From NCBI GenBank assembly GCA_948474755.1, contig CAOLHI010000056.1:434001-498000 (forward strand): a stretch of 64,000 nucleotides of DNA. Direction: 5' to 3'. The position numbers were made by a program, and so were the translations under genes. The notes beneath the pieces are model-generated. The model was given only the letters and a program-made list of their open reading frames with translations. It did no database searches and was not told where the DNA came from. This DNA comes from Ctenosaura bakeri (Eukaryota; Chordata; Lepidosauria; Squamata; Iguanidae). Of the stretch, positions 1 through 10,345 are shown one piece after another; within the stretch, counting starts at the first letter, position 1, and the number at the start of each line of letters is the position of its first letter.

Positions 1-240
1 GGACATGACCACCGCATATGAAATAGTGTACCAGAGTTCTCTTGACATTTCCAGCATTGGCCTGTACCTGTCTTATAAATTGTCTTTAATTTTTCTGGTG
101 TCATGTACCATCTATGGAATAATTTATAGTAGTTTTCTTTTAAATTTTGGGCAGCAGTGAATTTCTGTGTACGTTGCCAGCTCTGTTCCCACCATTCTAA
201 CTGTATAGAGTGTCTAAAGACCTGTTTTTTCTGGTCTTAG
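1..240. other. Unclassified leading sequence
   Basis: No gene, RNA or recognisable repeat is visible. The sequence is AT-rich and ordinary in composition. Confidence 0.4.
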
Positions 241-269
241 CACACTGGAGGACGACTTGGGGGAGGGTT

Positions 270-322
270 GGATTGGACTAAGGTGCGGAGCTAAGTTAAA
301 CAGTCCGCACCTAGTCCAATCC
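270..322. repeat. Short inverted repeat, family B-like
   Basis: The left arm at 270-289 and the right arm at 304-322 are reverse complements with one bulged base, around the core GGATTGGACTA-GGTGCGGA. The same words recur near 25110-25200, inside the family B element at 25056-25552, so this is probably part of a related but degraded element. The outer boundaries were not resolved. Confidence 0.55.
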
Positions 323-384
323 AAGGTGCGGACGACCTCCATACCAGGACGCCTTGGCCCATTTTAACTGCCACGTGAGGAAAG

Positions 385-502
385 GGCCTGTGTTGTGGGT
401 GTTGGGAAGGATACTGTCTGGGTCCTGGGATGGGGACTTGACAGAAACTAGACCATGTGACCCTCTCCGAACAAACCTTCTCAGGAAAACCCCATGATAG
501 AA
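385..502 (+). mobile_element. tRNA-SINE (BovB-type tail), left part, split by MITE
   Basis: The last 40 bases before 503 match the SINE phrase 'aacaaa-cttct-aggaaaacccc-atgatag'. The phrase resumes at 979 with 'ccttaggg..ttgccata'. A family B element (508-978) separates the two halves. The part before about 460 is too diverged to place. Confidence 0.5.
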
Positions 503-507
503 CCTAG

Positions 508-978
508 GCCCTTTCCACACGGGGTTTAAAAAATGGTGTAGAGCGACCTCCACAGAGGTCGTCTACACCGTAACGTGGGTTGGGGTGGATTACTTTAGAG
601 TAATTCCACATCCCAATCCACGCAGGGGCGACCGGAAGTGGCGCCGCCTGTGCTTTTTGAAAACCACTTGTTTTGTGGTTTTTAAAAGGCACAGGGCGTG
701 CAGCCCCGTCCAGCCCCATCGCAGCGCTGGTATGGATCTGCAGGCGTGTGCAAGGGCATGCCTGCAGATTGCGTGAGGGGCAGGATTTCCGGCTGGCGAG
801 CTTCTCCAACTGGCGGAGAGCCTCCGCCAGTCGAAAGCTGCCATTTTGGGCACTGCCGGACGCTGCGGACACCGCCGAGTGTGGAGCGGCGAAACGGGCT
901 GCTCCATGCGGCGACGGATTAAAGTAAGCCCTGTTTCCGCGTGGCTTACCCCGTTTCTCCACCCGCGTGTGGAAAGGC
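508..978. mobile_element. Family B MITE, 471 bp, inside a SINE
   Basis: The termini are GCCCTTTCCACACG on the left and CGTGTGGAAAGGC on the right, exact reverse complements over about 13 bases. The flanks are CCTAG on the left and CCTTAG on the right, which is a target duplication if one base was lost. A second internal hairpin has arms at 535-550 and 555-569. The interior is GC-rich. Both strands carry ORFs, which is expected of inverted repeats and is not evidence for a gene. Confidence 0.75.
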
Positions 979-1020
979 CCTTAGGGTCTTAGGGTTGCCA
1001 TACGTTGATCAGAGCTCATG
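979..1020 (+). mobile_element. SINE tail after the MITE
   Basis: 'CCTTAGGG..TTGCCATACG' matches the 3' segment of the same SINE seen complete at 7790-7856. The tail is truncated. Confidence 0.45.
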
Positions 1021-2284
1021 GAGAGCAGCCACAGCCGAGTAGAGGGTGAGCCCTGGCCCCACAATGAGTGGGAGGGATGGAGAAAGCTAATTAAGTAAAT
1101 ATAGAGGTTGCTGGAGAGTCTTTGCCGGATGCAGCAAATGATAATTAATCTTTACAAGCAAGCTGCTGCTCTCCTAGCTGAGCTGGAGATTTGCACCCAG
1201 CCATTTCCCATTGTCTGGAGATGAGTCCAACAGAACTGGAGAATTAGCTGCTTGTCTCCCATCTGGAAGTGACCCATGAAAACTAGAATCAGGGCCAGGC
1301 CCTGGGATCTGGCAACCCCCCAGGCATTTCATCTACTTTCCCACTTCATCCACAATGATTAATATTGTTTTTTGTGCTTCCACCAAACATCTTCTGCTTT
1401 TCCCATCTGTTACACACTCCTCACTCCTTTTCTGTAAATGATGAAAAATCTTCTGGTTTCTCCATACAGCATCGGGCACTTAGGAGACACTACATGTATT
1501 TCCACATGTCCTTTGAATGGTTGGGGAGGGGGACATGAAGGGAAGCCTCTTCCATCTTCCCCAATTAAAATTCATACCCTTTAACCTTCTGAGCCATCGG
1601 AGATCTCTATCATTAAGACCGATTCCACGCGATGCCTTGATATTCTCAATTATTTGTATGCCTGGGAATCCCAAATAAACATTTGTGAAATCCATTTCGA
1701 ACGACGTTAACACTTGTGAAACCCGGGTGCCCCAGAGGGATTAGATAAATTTCCATGTCAAATATTTGAAGCAGAGCACTTCTACAGAAACAGTGGGCTT
1801 TTTTTCTGTGTTTTGACGCCTTTCATTTCCAGAAAATAGATTACTTTCTGAAATTACTTTCACACAGAGAACAGTTTCTATTGAATTCCAGTCAGTGAGC
1901 CCCTCGGAGTGTGAGGTGAATAAAAATATCAGCAGGCCGAAAGTCACTTCCAAGATTTACAGGCATTTGGGTTTCATGAAGAGGCCAGAATGAGTTTCAG
2001 ATTTATATCTTGAGGAGAGTTCAAGATACACCAAGACAGATTGTCTTAGGATAATTGCTAAACAGCTCCTCACTTTATAGCTCATTGGCTTTCTCTTCTG
2101 CTGGTACTGAGCTAATAAGGACTTGATCTGTTTACTTAAGGAGAGATTTTCACAGAAACTATTCCTGTAGCCGGCACTTGAATGGAATAGTTTATCTCCC
2201 TCTTTTGAATGCTGACTTTGGGGAAGAAGGAGGTAAGGACTCTAAGGACAATGGGAAGAGGTTTTCTGGAACTCAACTTGTAAG
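1021..2284. other. Repeat-poor sequence, no gene seen
   Basis: No family described elsewhere in this window is recognisable. The stretch 1100-1260 is of balanced composition with several TAAT-type words and could be constrained non-coding DNA, but that is conjecture. Short ORFs on the minus strand (1480-1713, 1741-1953) have no recognisable domain. Confidence 0.4.
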
Positions 2285-2445
2285 TAGGTGTTGCTATTAT
2301 TGTTAATTGCAGTCTTTGACTTATGGTGACGATATGAAAGAGACCCACCCGAAGTCACCCAGTTAAGTCTTGCAAACTCCGGCTTCCTGGAGTGAATCCA
2401 TCCATCTGTGTCTTCTTTTCCTACTGACTTCTACCTTGCCTTTTC
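2285..2445 (-). mobile_element. RTE/BovB-type LINE 3' fragment
   Basis: Reading the plus strand, the order 'gttgctatta..tgacttatggtgac', 'cttgcaaactc', 'cttttcctactga-ttctaccttgcc' recurs at 3872, 21476, 31915 and 46438. The better copies (48530, 61748) translate to an RTE/BovB-like C-terminal domain, so this is a 5'-truncated minus-strand copy. Confidence 0.55.
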
Positions 2446-2500
2446 AAATGAGTAAGATCTTCTTGGGATATGAGTAACATCGAATGAGTAAGATCTTCTT

Positions 2501-3209
2501 GGCTGGATAGCAGTACATGTGAAAGGGATCTAGGAGTCTTCATAGACCACAAGCTGAACATGAGGCAGCAGTGTGATGCGGCAGCCAAGAAAGCCAATGC
2601 AATTCTCGGCTGCATCAATAGGAGTATGGTGTCTAGATCGAGGGAGGTACTGGTACCACTCTACTCTGCTTTGGTTAGACCTCATCTTGAATACTGTGTG
2701 CAGTTCTGGGCACCCCAATTCAAGAAGGACATGGTCAAGCTGGAGCAAATCCAGAGGAGGGCGACCAAAATGGTGAGGGGCCTGGAAGCCATGCCCTATG
2801 AGGATAGACTTAGAGAGCTGGGTATGTTTAGTCTACAGAAGAGGAGGTTAAGAGGGGACATGATAGCCATGTTTAAATATTTGAAGGGATGCCACGTAGA
2901 GGAAGGAGGGGGCTTGTTTTCTGCTGCTCCAGAGACCAGGACAAGGAACAATGGATTCAAGCTGCAGGAAAGGTGATTCCACCTGAACCTCAGGAAGAAC
3001 TTCCTGACAGTCAGGGCTGTCCGGCAATGGAATCTGCTGCCTCGGAGTGTAGTGGAGTCTCCTTCCTTGGAGGTTTTTAAGCAGAGGCTTGATGGCCATC
3101 TGTCGGGATTGATTTGAGGGTGTTCCTGCATGGCAGGGGGTTGGACTGGATGGTCCGTGTGGTCTCTTCCAACTCTACATTTCTATGATTCTATGATTCT
3201 ATGATTCTA
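2501..3209 (+). mobile_element. CR1 LINE 3' end, copy 1 of a tandem pair
   Basis: The C-terminal part of the CR1 ORF2 reverse-transcriptase protein is readable in one frame from 2560: [37 protein letters not shown] and FKYLKGCH, all typical of the CR1 clade. The frame ends near 2976. The 3' UTR word 'ggttggactggatgg' follows, then the diagnostic ATTCTATG tail at about 3180-3209. The element is heavily 5'-truncated and cannot move by itself. Confidence 0.93.
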
Positions 3210-3870
3210 TAGACCACAAGCTGAACATGAGGCAGCACTGTGATGCGGCAGCCAAGAAAGTCAATGCAATTCTCGGCTGCATCAATAGGAGTATGGTGTC
3301 TAGATCAAGGGAGGTACTGGTACCACTCTACCCTGCTTTGGTTAGACCTCATCTTGAATACTGTGTGCAGTTCTGGGCACCCCAATTCAAGAAGGACATG
3401 GTCAAGCTGGAGCAAGTCCAGAGGAGGGTGACCAAAATGGTGAGGGGCCTGGAAGCCATGCCCTATGAGGATAGATGTAAAGAGCTGGGTATGTTTAGTC
3501 TACAGAAGTGAAGGTTAAGAGGGGACATGATAGCTATGTTTAAATATTTGAAGGGATGCCATGTAGAGGAAGGAGAGGGCTTGTTTTCTGCTGCTCCAGA
3601 GACCAGGACAAGGAGCAATGGATTCAAGCTGCAGGAAAGAAGATTCCACCTGAACCTCAGGAAGAACTTCCTGACAGTCAGGGCTGTCCAGCAGAGGAAT
3701 GTGCTGCCTGGGAGTGTAGTGGAGTCTTCTTCCTTAGAGGTTTTTAAGTAGAGGCTGGATGGCCATCTGTCGGGAGTGCTTTGAGGGTGTTCCTGCATGG
3801 CAGGGGGTTGGACTGGATGGCCCCTGGGGTCTCTTCCAACTCTACATGTCTATGATTCTATGATTCTATA
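3210..3870 (+). mobile_element. CR1 LINE 3' end, copy 2 of a tandem pair
   Basis: Starting at 'agaccacaagctgaacatg', this repeats copy 1 from about 2543 onward with roughly 95% identity by eye. It has its own early stop near 3511 and its own ATTCTATG tail ending near 3870. The junction falls inside the tail repeat of copy 1. It is either a tandem duplication or a second insertion into the first copy's tail. Confidence 0.92.
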
Positions 3871-3871
3871 T

Positions 3872-4303
3872 ATCCAATGTTGTTAATTGCCATCAAGTCA
3901 ACTTTAACTAATGATGACCCTATGAATGAGAGATCTCAAAGTCACTCTATCCTCAACAACTCTGCTCAGGTCTTGCAGATTCAGAGAGGTGTCTTCTTTA
4001 GTCTATCCATTGGTAATGTGGTCTTCCTCTTTTCCTACTGCATTCTACTGTACCAAACATTATTGTCTTTTCTAGTGACCAAAATATAACAGTCTCAATT
4101 TAGTTGTCTTGGCTTGGAGGGAGAGTTCAGGCTCGATTTGCTCTAGGACTCTCCCAGCACTACATTTTGAAATGAACCAATTCTCTTCCTATTAGCTTCC
4201 ACCATCCAGCTTTCACAGCCATACATAGAAACTGGAAATATGACAGCATGGCTAGGCAATGATATATTTTTGCACTTGAGGAGTTTGTCTGTTTCTTTCA
4301 TAG
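3872..4303 (-). mobile_element. RTE/BovB-type LINE fragment
   Basis: The plus-strand words 'gttgttaattgccatcaagtc', 'gacccta-gaatgagaga', 'gctcaggtcttgca', 'cttttcctactg', 'ggagagttcagg' and 'ccatccagctttca' occur in the same order as in the other minus-strand copies. A family B element interrupts it at 4304; sequence after 5619 may be its continuation. No open frame survives. Confidence 0.65.
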
Positions 4304-5614
4304 GTCATTTCCACACAATGATGCCATCCCAGCATGGAGAAGCATTGCTACTGGGCCATGATGAGTGCCGTCACACGATGTCGTTGCAATCCCACTCCTA
4401 TTGCATCTCCAGCCATCACAATTGTGCAGTATACCATTACTGGAAGAAATCCGGCAATGGCTTCCCTTCGCACAACAATTGCACTGCTGGTGCGTGTACG
4501 GGAAGGGCAGAAGTGCTATCAAGCACTTCCTTCCTTAGTGCAGTACAGGAAGAGGCTGACTGCATTGTGGAAGGAAGGAAACATGTCCCACTACCCATCC
4601 ACTGGTAGTTGGCTGGATGCAGAGGGGTGTGTTTGGGTCCCGCTCCCAGCCTGGCAGCAGCACTACTGGGATCGCAATGGGATGACACAGGATTCAGGTA
4701 TGGTGTTGGAAGTGTTCCCCTGTATGTTGGGGGTCCTGGGAGGGGCGCCCAAATAACCAAATAAAAGCACAAGTTGGGGGGAATTAAGCTCAAGCACTCT
4801 CTTAAGCTAACGAGAGGCAGGGTAACTTTAGCTAGGATCTTGTACCCTATGTCTACGGCTTCAGGTCAGAGAGCGTAGCCAGACAAGGTTTCAAAGTAAC
4901 AAAAATAACATTTATTGAGCACAAATAACATAAAAGACACCACATGCACACAGCTAACTAGAAATAGAAATGGAGAGCTTTTGGGTAATGGGTAATACGA
5001 CACCTGGTCTTGTAGTCCTGGAGAGAAGCAGGGTTCAAAGAAGGGAGGCAGACTCACTTATTGGGAACTGAGGGGACAGCTCGCCAAACACAGCAGCAGC
5101 AAGGCTGGATAGAATTCAGGAGTGATCCGAGGGGGACTTGGAAAAGGGGACCTTATACAGGGTGGAGTTTACCTACAGGCCATGCCATGTTCGGTGAGAA
5201 CAACGGAAATTTGGAGCTGGACAAAGGAGTTGGAAAAGGTCAAGTTTTGCATGATGAGCTTAGCGCTGGATGACAACAGTATGACCAGTATACTGATGGC
5301 CCAACATAAAGGAATGGCTCGGCTCTTGGCCGTGAGGCTTTGTAAAGATACGTGCCAAGCAAAGCCGGTTTGCAAGGAGGTTTTTCCCTAAAGCATCGGG
5401 GAGGCTTAAGTTGCCTGCCTGAATGAGGTTTTGGAATGTACAACCATTAACGGCCGTGCCCAATATGTGCTTGTCCGGAGGACCTCCGCAAACACATGGA
5501 GTAGGGTGGCAGAGACAGGTCAAGCAAAGGCCAAATTATTTGATATCAAAAGGATATCTAGTGCTCTCACCAGACATCTCACAGTCATATCAAAACCATG
5601 ATAACAGAAGGGGC
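4304..5614. mobile_element. Family B MITE (about 413 bp) split by a solo LTR
   Basis: The left terminus GTCATTTCCACAC begins at 4304 and the right terminus ends at 5614 (GAAGGGGC). Exact CATAG copies flank it at 4299-4303 and 5615-5619. A solo LTR occupies 4713-5606 near the right end, so the element itself is 4304-4712 plus 5607-5614 (one GAAG copy being the LTR's duplication). The interior is related to 50881-51296 and 18662-19076. Confidence 0.8.
4713..5606 (-). mobile_element. Solo LTR of an endogenous retrovirus-like element, copy 1
   Basis: TG...CA-bounded unit of about 894 bp, homologous to the copies at 17148, 20153, 40393 and 46929. It is flanked by a perfect 4-bp duplication GAAG (4709-4712 and 5607-5610). 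Read on the minus strand it ends with a poly(A) signal region (tttatt at about 4910) followed by the conserved 3' end. No internal retroviral genes are present, so this is a recombined solo LTR. Confidence 0.85.
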
Positions 5615-5619
5615 CATAG

Positions 5620-6345
5620 GTGCTTATCCAGGTCCTCATCTTCTTCTGATTTCGTATCTACAGTCTCCATTCTTATTCATAACTGAGTCAGGGTATGGAA
5701 AATCCTAAACTATTTCAATGTCTTCATCCTCTGCTTTAAAGTTATGTAAATCATTGGTTTCTGAAATTCTGCTCTTTGGGAATTATTTGCTAGTTTTTAG
5801 TGGATTATAATACCTTGCAGCATTTCTGAAGTTGAGCTGATGATTGAGGGACTCTCCCCTGTTCTGTTTTTTAGCTTCCTGAAGGCCTGTGCATATGTAA
5901 ATCTTTGCAGCTTACTTGTTTTCTATTATTCTTGTTTTCTGCTCCATACATTATTAGTGCTCATGTGTGCATAGATAAAACACTACAAAACAGCAAAACA
6001 ACTGTGATGCTCATGAACCATAAAGTTGTGCAAGGAAGTACGGGGTACCTCCTTAAACAACATCTGAAAAGGTAGTGATGCCAGCACAGTTCTTGGTTAT
6101 TTTCCCATAAGCCACCAAGAAGATTCTGGTCTGGATTTAATTGTACATTTTGAATCTGCACCAAAATTATTTTGGGGGTGGCATTTTTCTCTATATTCAT
6201 AATGCATCTGTGAAAACTTCATAGAACAACATGCTAAGACTGAGGGGTTTTTTGGGGTGTGTGTCAGTGTTTTATCAATACACAAGGGCCTAAATACTGT
6301 TGTTAGTCCAAACGGGAATAAATTTACTGAATCAATGTGATTTAT
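5620..6345. other. Unclassified sequence, possible LINE continuation
   Basis: The first 80 bases follow on from the interrupted BovB-type fragment. The rest is AT-rich with 'gtgcatagataaaac' and 'tgatgctcatgaacc' words vaguely like the TGCA-rich repeat seen at 41745 and 50575, but the match is too weak to call. Confidence 0.3.
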
Positions 6346-6349
6346 CTAC

Positions 6350-6722
6350 TGTTGAAGAACAGAGATGGAGACCCACGGATTAAGGAAAATTGTTTATTTG
6401 TCTCAGTGTGATCATTCCCAAAAGACTGAGCCCCGCCCCTTCATATTCACAGCAATTTATACATTTCCAGTGTAATCATCACATGCTCAAGAAAGAAGAC
6501 AAATCTGTTATACATAAGTTCCCACCAATGTCTACAAATGTCGCAAATCTTCTGTAGCGCAGCCAAGAGCTAGCGCGTCAAACCAAACCGATAACATTCC
6601 ATGATACGAAGTTTCTTTGTCTTTCCTTCAAACACAGTGGGACTTCAATTGCAGAAGAAATTAACTGCTTTTCCCTCACACCCAGAGGTCATCTAGACTG
6701 ACCCAAAACTGTCTCCACCACA
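6350..6722 (-). mobile_element. Small solo LTR (373 bp), second LTR family
   Basis: Bounded by TGTTGAAG at 6350 and CCACCACA at 6722, i.e. TG...CA on either strand, with a perfect 4-bp duplication CTAC at 6346-6349 and 6723-6726. On the minus strand a TATA-like word (tataaat, near 6457) precedes an AATAAA signal (near 6395) by a plausible distance, setting the orientation. The sequence is unrelated to the 870-bp LTR family. No internal genes are present. Confidence 0.7.
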
Positions 6723-6805
6723 CTACATGTTGACTTACCATTCCACAGTGGATTGAATGGGTCTATTCTAGCTAGGAGGACTAACCAACCAGATGCCAGC
6801 CTGTG

Positions 6806-7005
6806 GCCATTTCTGCACTACAGTGTTAAACTGCTGCTATTCCACTTTCAACACCCTGTGGAATTGTGGGGTTTGTAGTTTACTGAGACCAAAGAGCTCT
6901 TTGGCTGAGAATTTGAAGTGCCCTTCCCCGAACTACAAACCCCAGAATTCCATAGGAGGTTGATAGTGGAATAGCAGCACTTTAACACTGTAGTGCGGAA
7001 ATGGT
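6806..7005. mobile_element. Family A MITE, 200 bp
   Basis: Near-palindromic element with arms GCCATTTCTGCACTAC... and ...GTAGTGCGGAAATGGT, flanked by exact CTGTG (6801-6805, 7006-7010). It has the 200-bp asymmetric centre (aaagagctctttggctgag) rather than the fully palindromic centre. Non-autonomous, no coding capacity. Confidence 0.9.
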
Positions 7006-7016
7006 CTGTGTCTCTG

Positions 7017-7076
7017 GCCCTTTCCACAGATTGGCATCTTGCCGGCATGGGGAGGCAAGAAGAGTGTGGAACGGCC
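7017..7076. mobile_element. Minimal family B-like element
   Basis: A 60-bp unit with GCCCTTTCCACA at one end and TGTGGAACGGCC at the other, lying 11 bp after a family A copy. The flanks CTCTG and CCTTA do not match, so it may be a deletion derivative. Confidence 0.45.
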
Positions 7077-7079
7077 CTT

Positions 7080-7468
7080 AGTGGTCACTTTAGCTCCCCA
7101 GGACACTTTGGAGGGCTGGGTCCTTGCTGCCCCCTCCTGGCACTGCCCCCCACAATCACTTTCCAGAGGGCACCGGGGGCCTTTTCACCATGTTTTTGCA
7201 CCATGAGAGTCATTTTTAGACCCAGGGGAGGCCTATGTTACAACAAGATGTACCTAGAGGATATTTCCTGTTTATTTCCTGGTTTTTAAGGAGCCCCCTG
7301 TTTTTCTTTAAAAAGGCCTTCCCTGGGCCTAAAATGGCCCGAGGTTTTGAAAAACATGGCAAAATGTCCTACCCTCTAAAGGGCATTTGAGGGCTTGAGG
7401 ACCACAAAAATTGGTTGCCCTGGGAGCCCACCTTGGTGCTAGACTCTGCTGCTGTAGAGATACCCCAG
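7080..7468. other. No gene or known repeat seen
   Basis: GC-moderate sequence with runs such as 'agggcctt' that resemble eroded family B ends. Nothing can be assigned. Confidence 0.3.
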
Positions 7469-7856
7469 TGTGATGTGGTTTGAGCACGGGACTACATCCC
7501 TGGAGACCAGGGCCATTTCCGCACTACACTGTTATAGTGCTATTATTCCACTTTCAACCTCCTGTGGAATTCTGAGGTTTGTAGTTTCCTAAGGCCAAAG
7601 AGCTCTCTGGCTGAAAATTCTAAATGCTCCTCCCTAAACTGCAGACCTCAGGATTCCATAGGATATTGAAAGTGGAATAATAGCATTGTAACGATGTAGT
7701 GTGGAAAGGCACCAGGATTCAATTCCCCGACTGCCAAGGAAACCATAGGGTGCCCTTGGGCACATCACACCCTCTCAGCCTCAGAAAACCCTGTGATAGG
7801 TTCACCTTAGGGTTGCCATAAGTCAGAAATGACTTGGAGGCACACAAGAACAACAA
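7469..7856 (+). mobile_element. tRNA-SINE with BovB-like tail, split by a MITE
   Basis: The 5' part (7469-7511) carries the head 'gatgtggtttgagcacggga..ggagaccagg'. The body resumes at 7712 with 'ccaggattcaattcc' (box B-like), 'gcccttgggcacatcacac' and the tail 'ttgccataagtcagaaatgacttgg' plus an ACAA-rich end. The tail resembles the 3' end of BovB LINEs (ggt-gc--aagtcgga-acgact), which suggests BovB-driven retrotransposition. A 200-bp family A MITE interrupts it at 7512-7711. Confidence 0.8.
7512..7711. mobile_element. Family A MITE, 200 bp, inside a SINE
   Basis: GCCATTTCCGCACTAC at the left end and GTAGTGTGGAAAGGC at the right, with CCAGG on both sides (7507-7511, 7712-7716; one extra A at the right junction). 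Removing it restores the SINE phrase 'gagaccaggattcaattcc', which confirms the borders. Confidence 0.88.
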
Positions 7857-8684
7857 ATGCAACTCTATGGTACCCCCACCCTCAGACAGCTGAAGTGGAT
7901 CTCCTTGCTCCAAGGAGTAAATTACAAAGCGTTGCTTTATCTGGCTGTTTGCATTTTGGCTGCAAAAGTAGATTTGTAAGATATCTGATCAACTTGCCAG
8001 TCTAGCTAGGCCTGTTGACCATATAAAGGGCTGGCTTGTCTCTTCTCCTTCTACAAAAGAAGAAGAAAAAAGGAAAAGAAGAGGTCATTTTCTTTCCGGC
8101 TTATAACCAATCAATTGATTCATTAACTGATTAACATTAAAACTGCGGCATCGCAATAGAAGGTTTGAGGCCATTTAATTAAAGGTCTCCACTAAAGAGC
8201 ACGGTGGATGTGACTTATTGCGGATAAAATCATTGCACTTCTGTGCCTGAATGGAGGGATATCTGTAGAGCACTCGCAACAATCCTATCAGCAACAGACA
8301 CCCCATTTTTTTACATGGCACAATTCTGATTAAATTCTGATGATCACACCCAAACTCAGTGTTTTTTTCCTTATTTTTGCCGCCTCCTTTCTGTTGACCC
8401 CCGCTCTCCTCTTGCTTCTCCAAAACACAGTGAAGACTGACAGACACAATAGCAGCCCGGAGATGAAACCAGCCATATCAATGAGGGGATTTGCCACCAC
8501 GGAAATGATGAACTGGACAAACAAAAACGGAGAACGCAGCCCTTTGTGAATCAAACATTTCCCTAGATTCCCTGTGCTCACTCTGGCCTCATGTGAAATA
8601 GATATGAAATGTAACTTGGGTTTAGAGTATGGGATTGGGTTAATTAGCACAACTTTTGTTTTATAGCTTTACCTGCAAATGAGG
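7857..8684. other. Repeat-poor sequence
   Basis: No assignable repeat. The 69-aa plus-strand ORF at 8340-8549 starts with a hydrophobic run that could pass for a signal peptide. It overlaps longer minus-strand frames and shows no known family, so I do not call a gene. Confidence 0.35.
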
Positions 8685-9017
8685 CCCTTTCCACACCCTC
8701 CCTTTTCACGAAGTTGTCCCGTGGGGATCCCAGTGTCAGCTCTGATGGGAGGGGAACGAGACAGGAGTGCTCCCTCTGCACTGGCTGGCTCTGTGTTCAA
8801 GGAAGCACAATGGCCTCCATTGTGCTTCTGGGACTTCTGCAGGGCAGGTAAGTCTGGGACAGTCACACAATTGTGCGTCATTGACGGGAAAAACCTGCCA
8901 ATGATTTAACGCGTTGTCACAGCACTTGGTGACGAGATTGTGACGTCATGCGGAAGCGTCGCCGTCCCGTGGTGATCCCGTCATCATTGTGGGATGGAAG
9001 CATGCTCTGGAAAGGGC
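8685..9017. mobile_element. Family B MITE, 333 bp
   Basis: The termini are GCCCTTTCCACAC and ...CTGGAAAGGGC. The interior shares 'ttgtcccgtggggatc' with the element at 29358 and 'tgacgggaaaaacc' type words with 51020. The flanks ATGAG and CTTAG match poorly, so the duplication has eroded or the ends are not original. Confidence 0.65.
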
Positions 9018-9268
9018 CTTAGAATTGTATGGGCTTTTAGGTGGCATTACATACTTCACAACTGTCCCTGTTTGGCAGGGACAGCCCCTATTAATTCTCT
9101 GTCATCCTACTTTTTCAGCTGCTTTTTAAATGTCCTAGTTTCTCTCCCCTCACAATTTTCCCCTTTGTTTTCAGCTTACTCCAATTGCTGTAAATTGAGT
9201 TCAAATTGTAAAAGTAGTTTGCACTCAGATAATTCAGCAAAGGTTCCCATCTGGAAGAAAGGCTGGGT

Positions 9269-9270
9269 AT

Positions 9271-9317
<47 letters not shown>

Positions 9318-9332
9318 GGGAAGGGAAGGGAG
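9269..9332. repeat. (GATA)n microsatellite followed by a GGGAA run
   Basis: About twelve GATA units with no interruption at 9269-9316, then AAGGG units to 9332. Such arrays are expected to be length-polymorphic. Confidence 0.95.
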
Positions 9333-9599
9333 GAAGAATGTACTCTTGTTCTTCCCTGTAGGCTCAGGCAAAAGCAAAGTACAGCATCCTCGCCTAGCTT
9401 GTGTGTTCTTCTTCACTGACAACATTTGACATCTTGACTATCCTCTGGTGTTGCTTGGTGAGACATGTCCCAGTTTTCCTCTGTGAAATATTGGAGGATG
9501 TGGCATTACCATTGTGCCAGAGTTTAACTCCCAGCCCATGTTTATCTGTCTGTGAGGGGAGGAATGGGACAGTACTTGCCAAGGAGGTAGAAGAAACAG

Positions 9600-10092
9600 A
9601 CAGAGTTCAGAGCAAACAATCCAGAAGAATGCTGAGCTGAAAGCCAAAGTCAAAGCCAGTCCACAGTCAGCCAGTCCACAGAAACACAGAGCAGGAATGG
9701 TACGGTCGAGGGAGCTTGGATAGCAATTTGGATAGCAAGCAAAAAGCAACCCATGCAGACAGACTTAAATAGCAGAGAAAACAGGTGTTCCTAATCAGCC
9801 TCCTGCCTTCTGAGCCTCAGCGAAATGGCTTGCTTCTGAGCTGCTCTCTTCTGCCACCTGCATGACTGAGGACTGGAAGGCAAATGTGAATCTAATTTCT
9901 CAGAATTATCACTGACCCCTTCTCCCTCAAGCATTGGCTGTAAAGTCTCTGTTTCAGCTTGTCTTTCAGATGGTGGAGGCACCTGCAACATAGATTGTTC
10001 TTCAGTGCCCTCATTTCTCATAGGCACCGGCTGTAACGTCTCTGCTTCAGGCAAGATAAATTGCTCTTCAGTCTCTGAGCTCTCATCTATCA
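9600..10092 (-). mobile_element. LTR-like fragment related to 29974-30476
   Basis: The minus strand reads 'ggaacacctgttttctctgc' then an acidic, glutamine- and glutamate-rich stretch of open frame (9791-10192), like the plus-strand unit at 29974-30476 with its 'gaggaggaggattctgac' and 'ggaacacctg' words. Borders are unclear. The identity as an LTR rests on the better copy. Confidence 0.4.
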
Positions 10093-10094
10093 CA

Positions 10095-10345
10095 CATTGT
10101 GCATACAGTGGTATGGTTTGCACTCGTGTCTTATGCAGGCGTACATTCCTCTGCAGGAACAGCTGGACATTTTTGCTTGATGCCGAAGGCACACATGTAG
10201 TTCAAGGTCACCGAAACAGACATGTGCATGTGGTTGTGTTATGCATATCAGTGCATGTTGGCTAGCATATTGGGTTGGATGTTCCATTGTGTATCTGCTC
10301 ATAGAATGCTACCATTCTACATAAGCATAGCTTAACACAATCAAT
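10095..10345 (+). repeat. TGCA-rich repeat X, partial
   Basis: Contains the family key 'agctggacatttttg-ttgatgc' at about 10160-10182, followed by 'agttcaagg' and TGTGCATG-rich sequence. The left part is mixed with other sequence. Confidence 0.5.

Noticed and set aside
504..962. 152-codon and overlapping ORFs on both strands
   Set aside because: They lie within a family B element with internal inverted repeats, which gives mirrored open frames. No domain is visible.
8340..8549. 69-codon ORF with a hydrophobic N-terminus (possible secreted peptide)
   Set aside because: Overlaps longer frames on the other strand, lacks a recognised family and any promoter or splice evidence.
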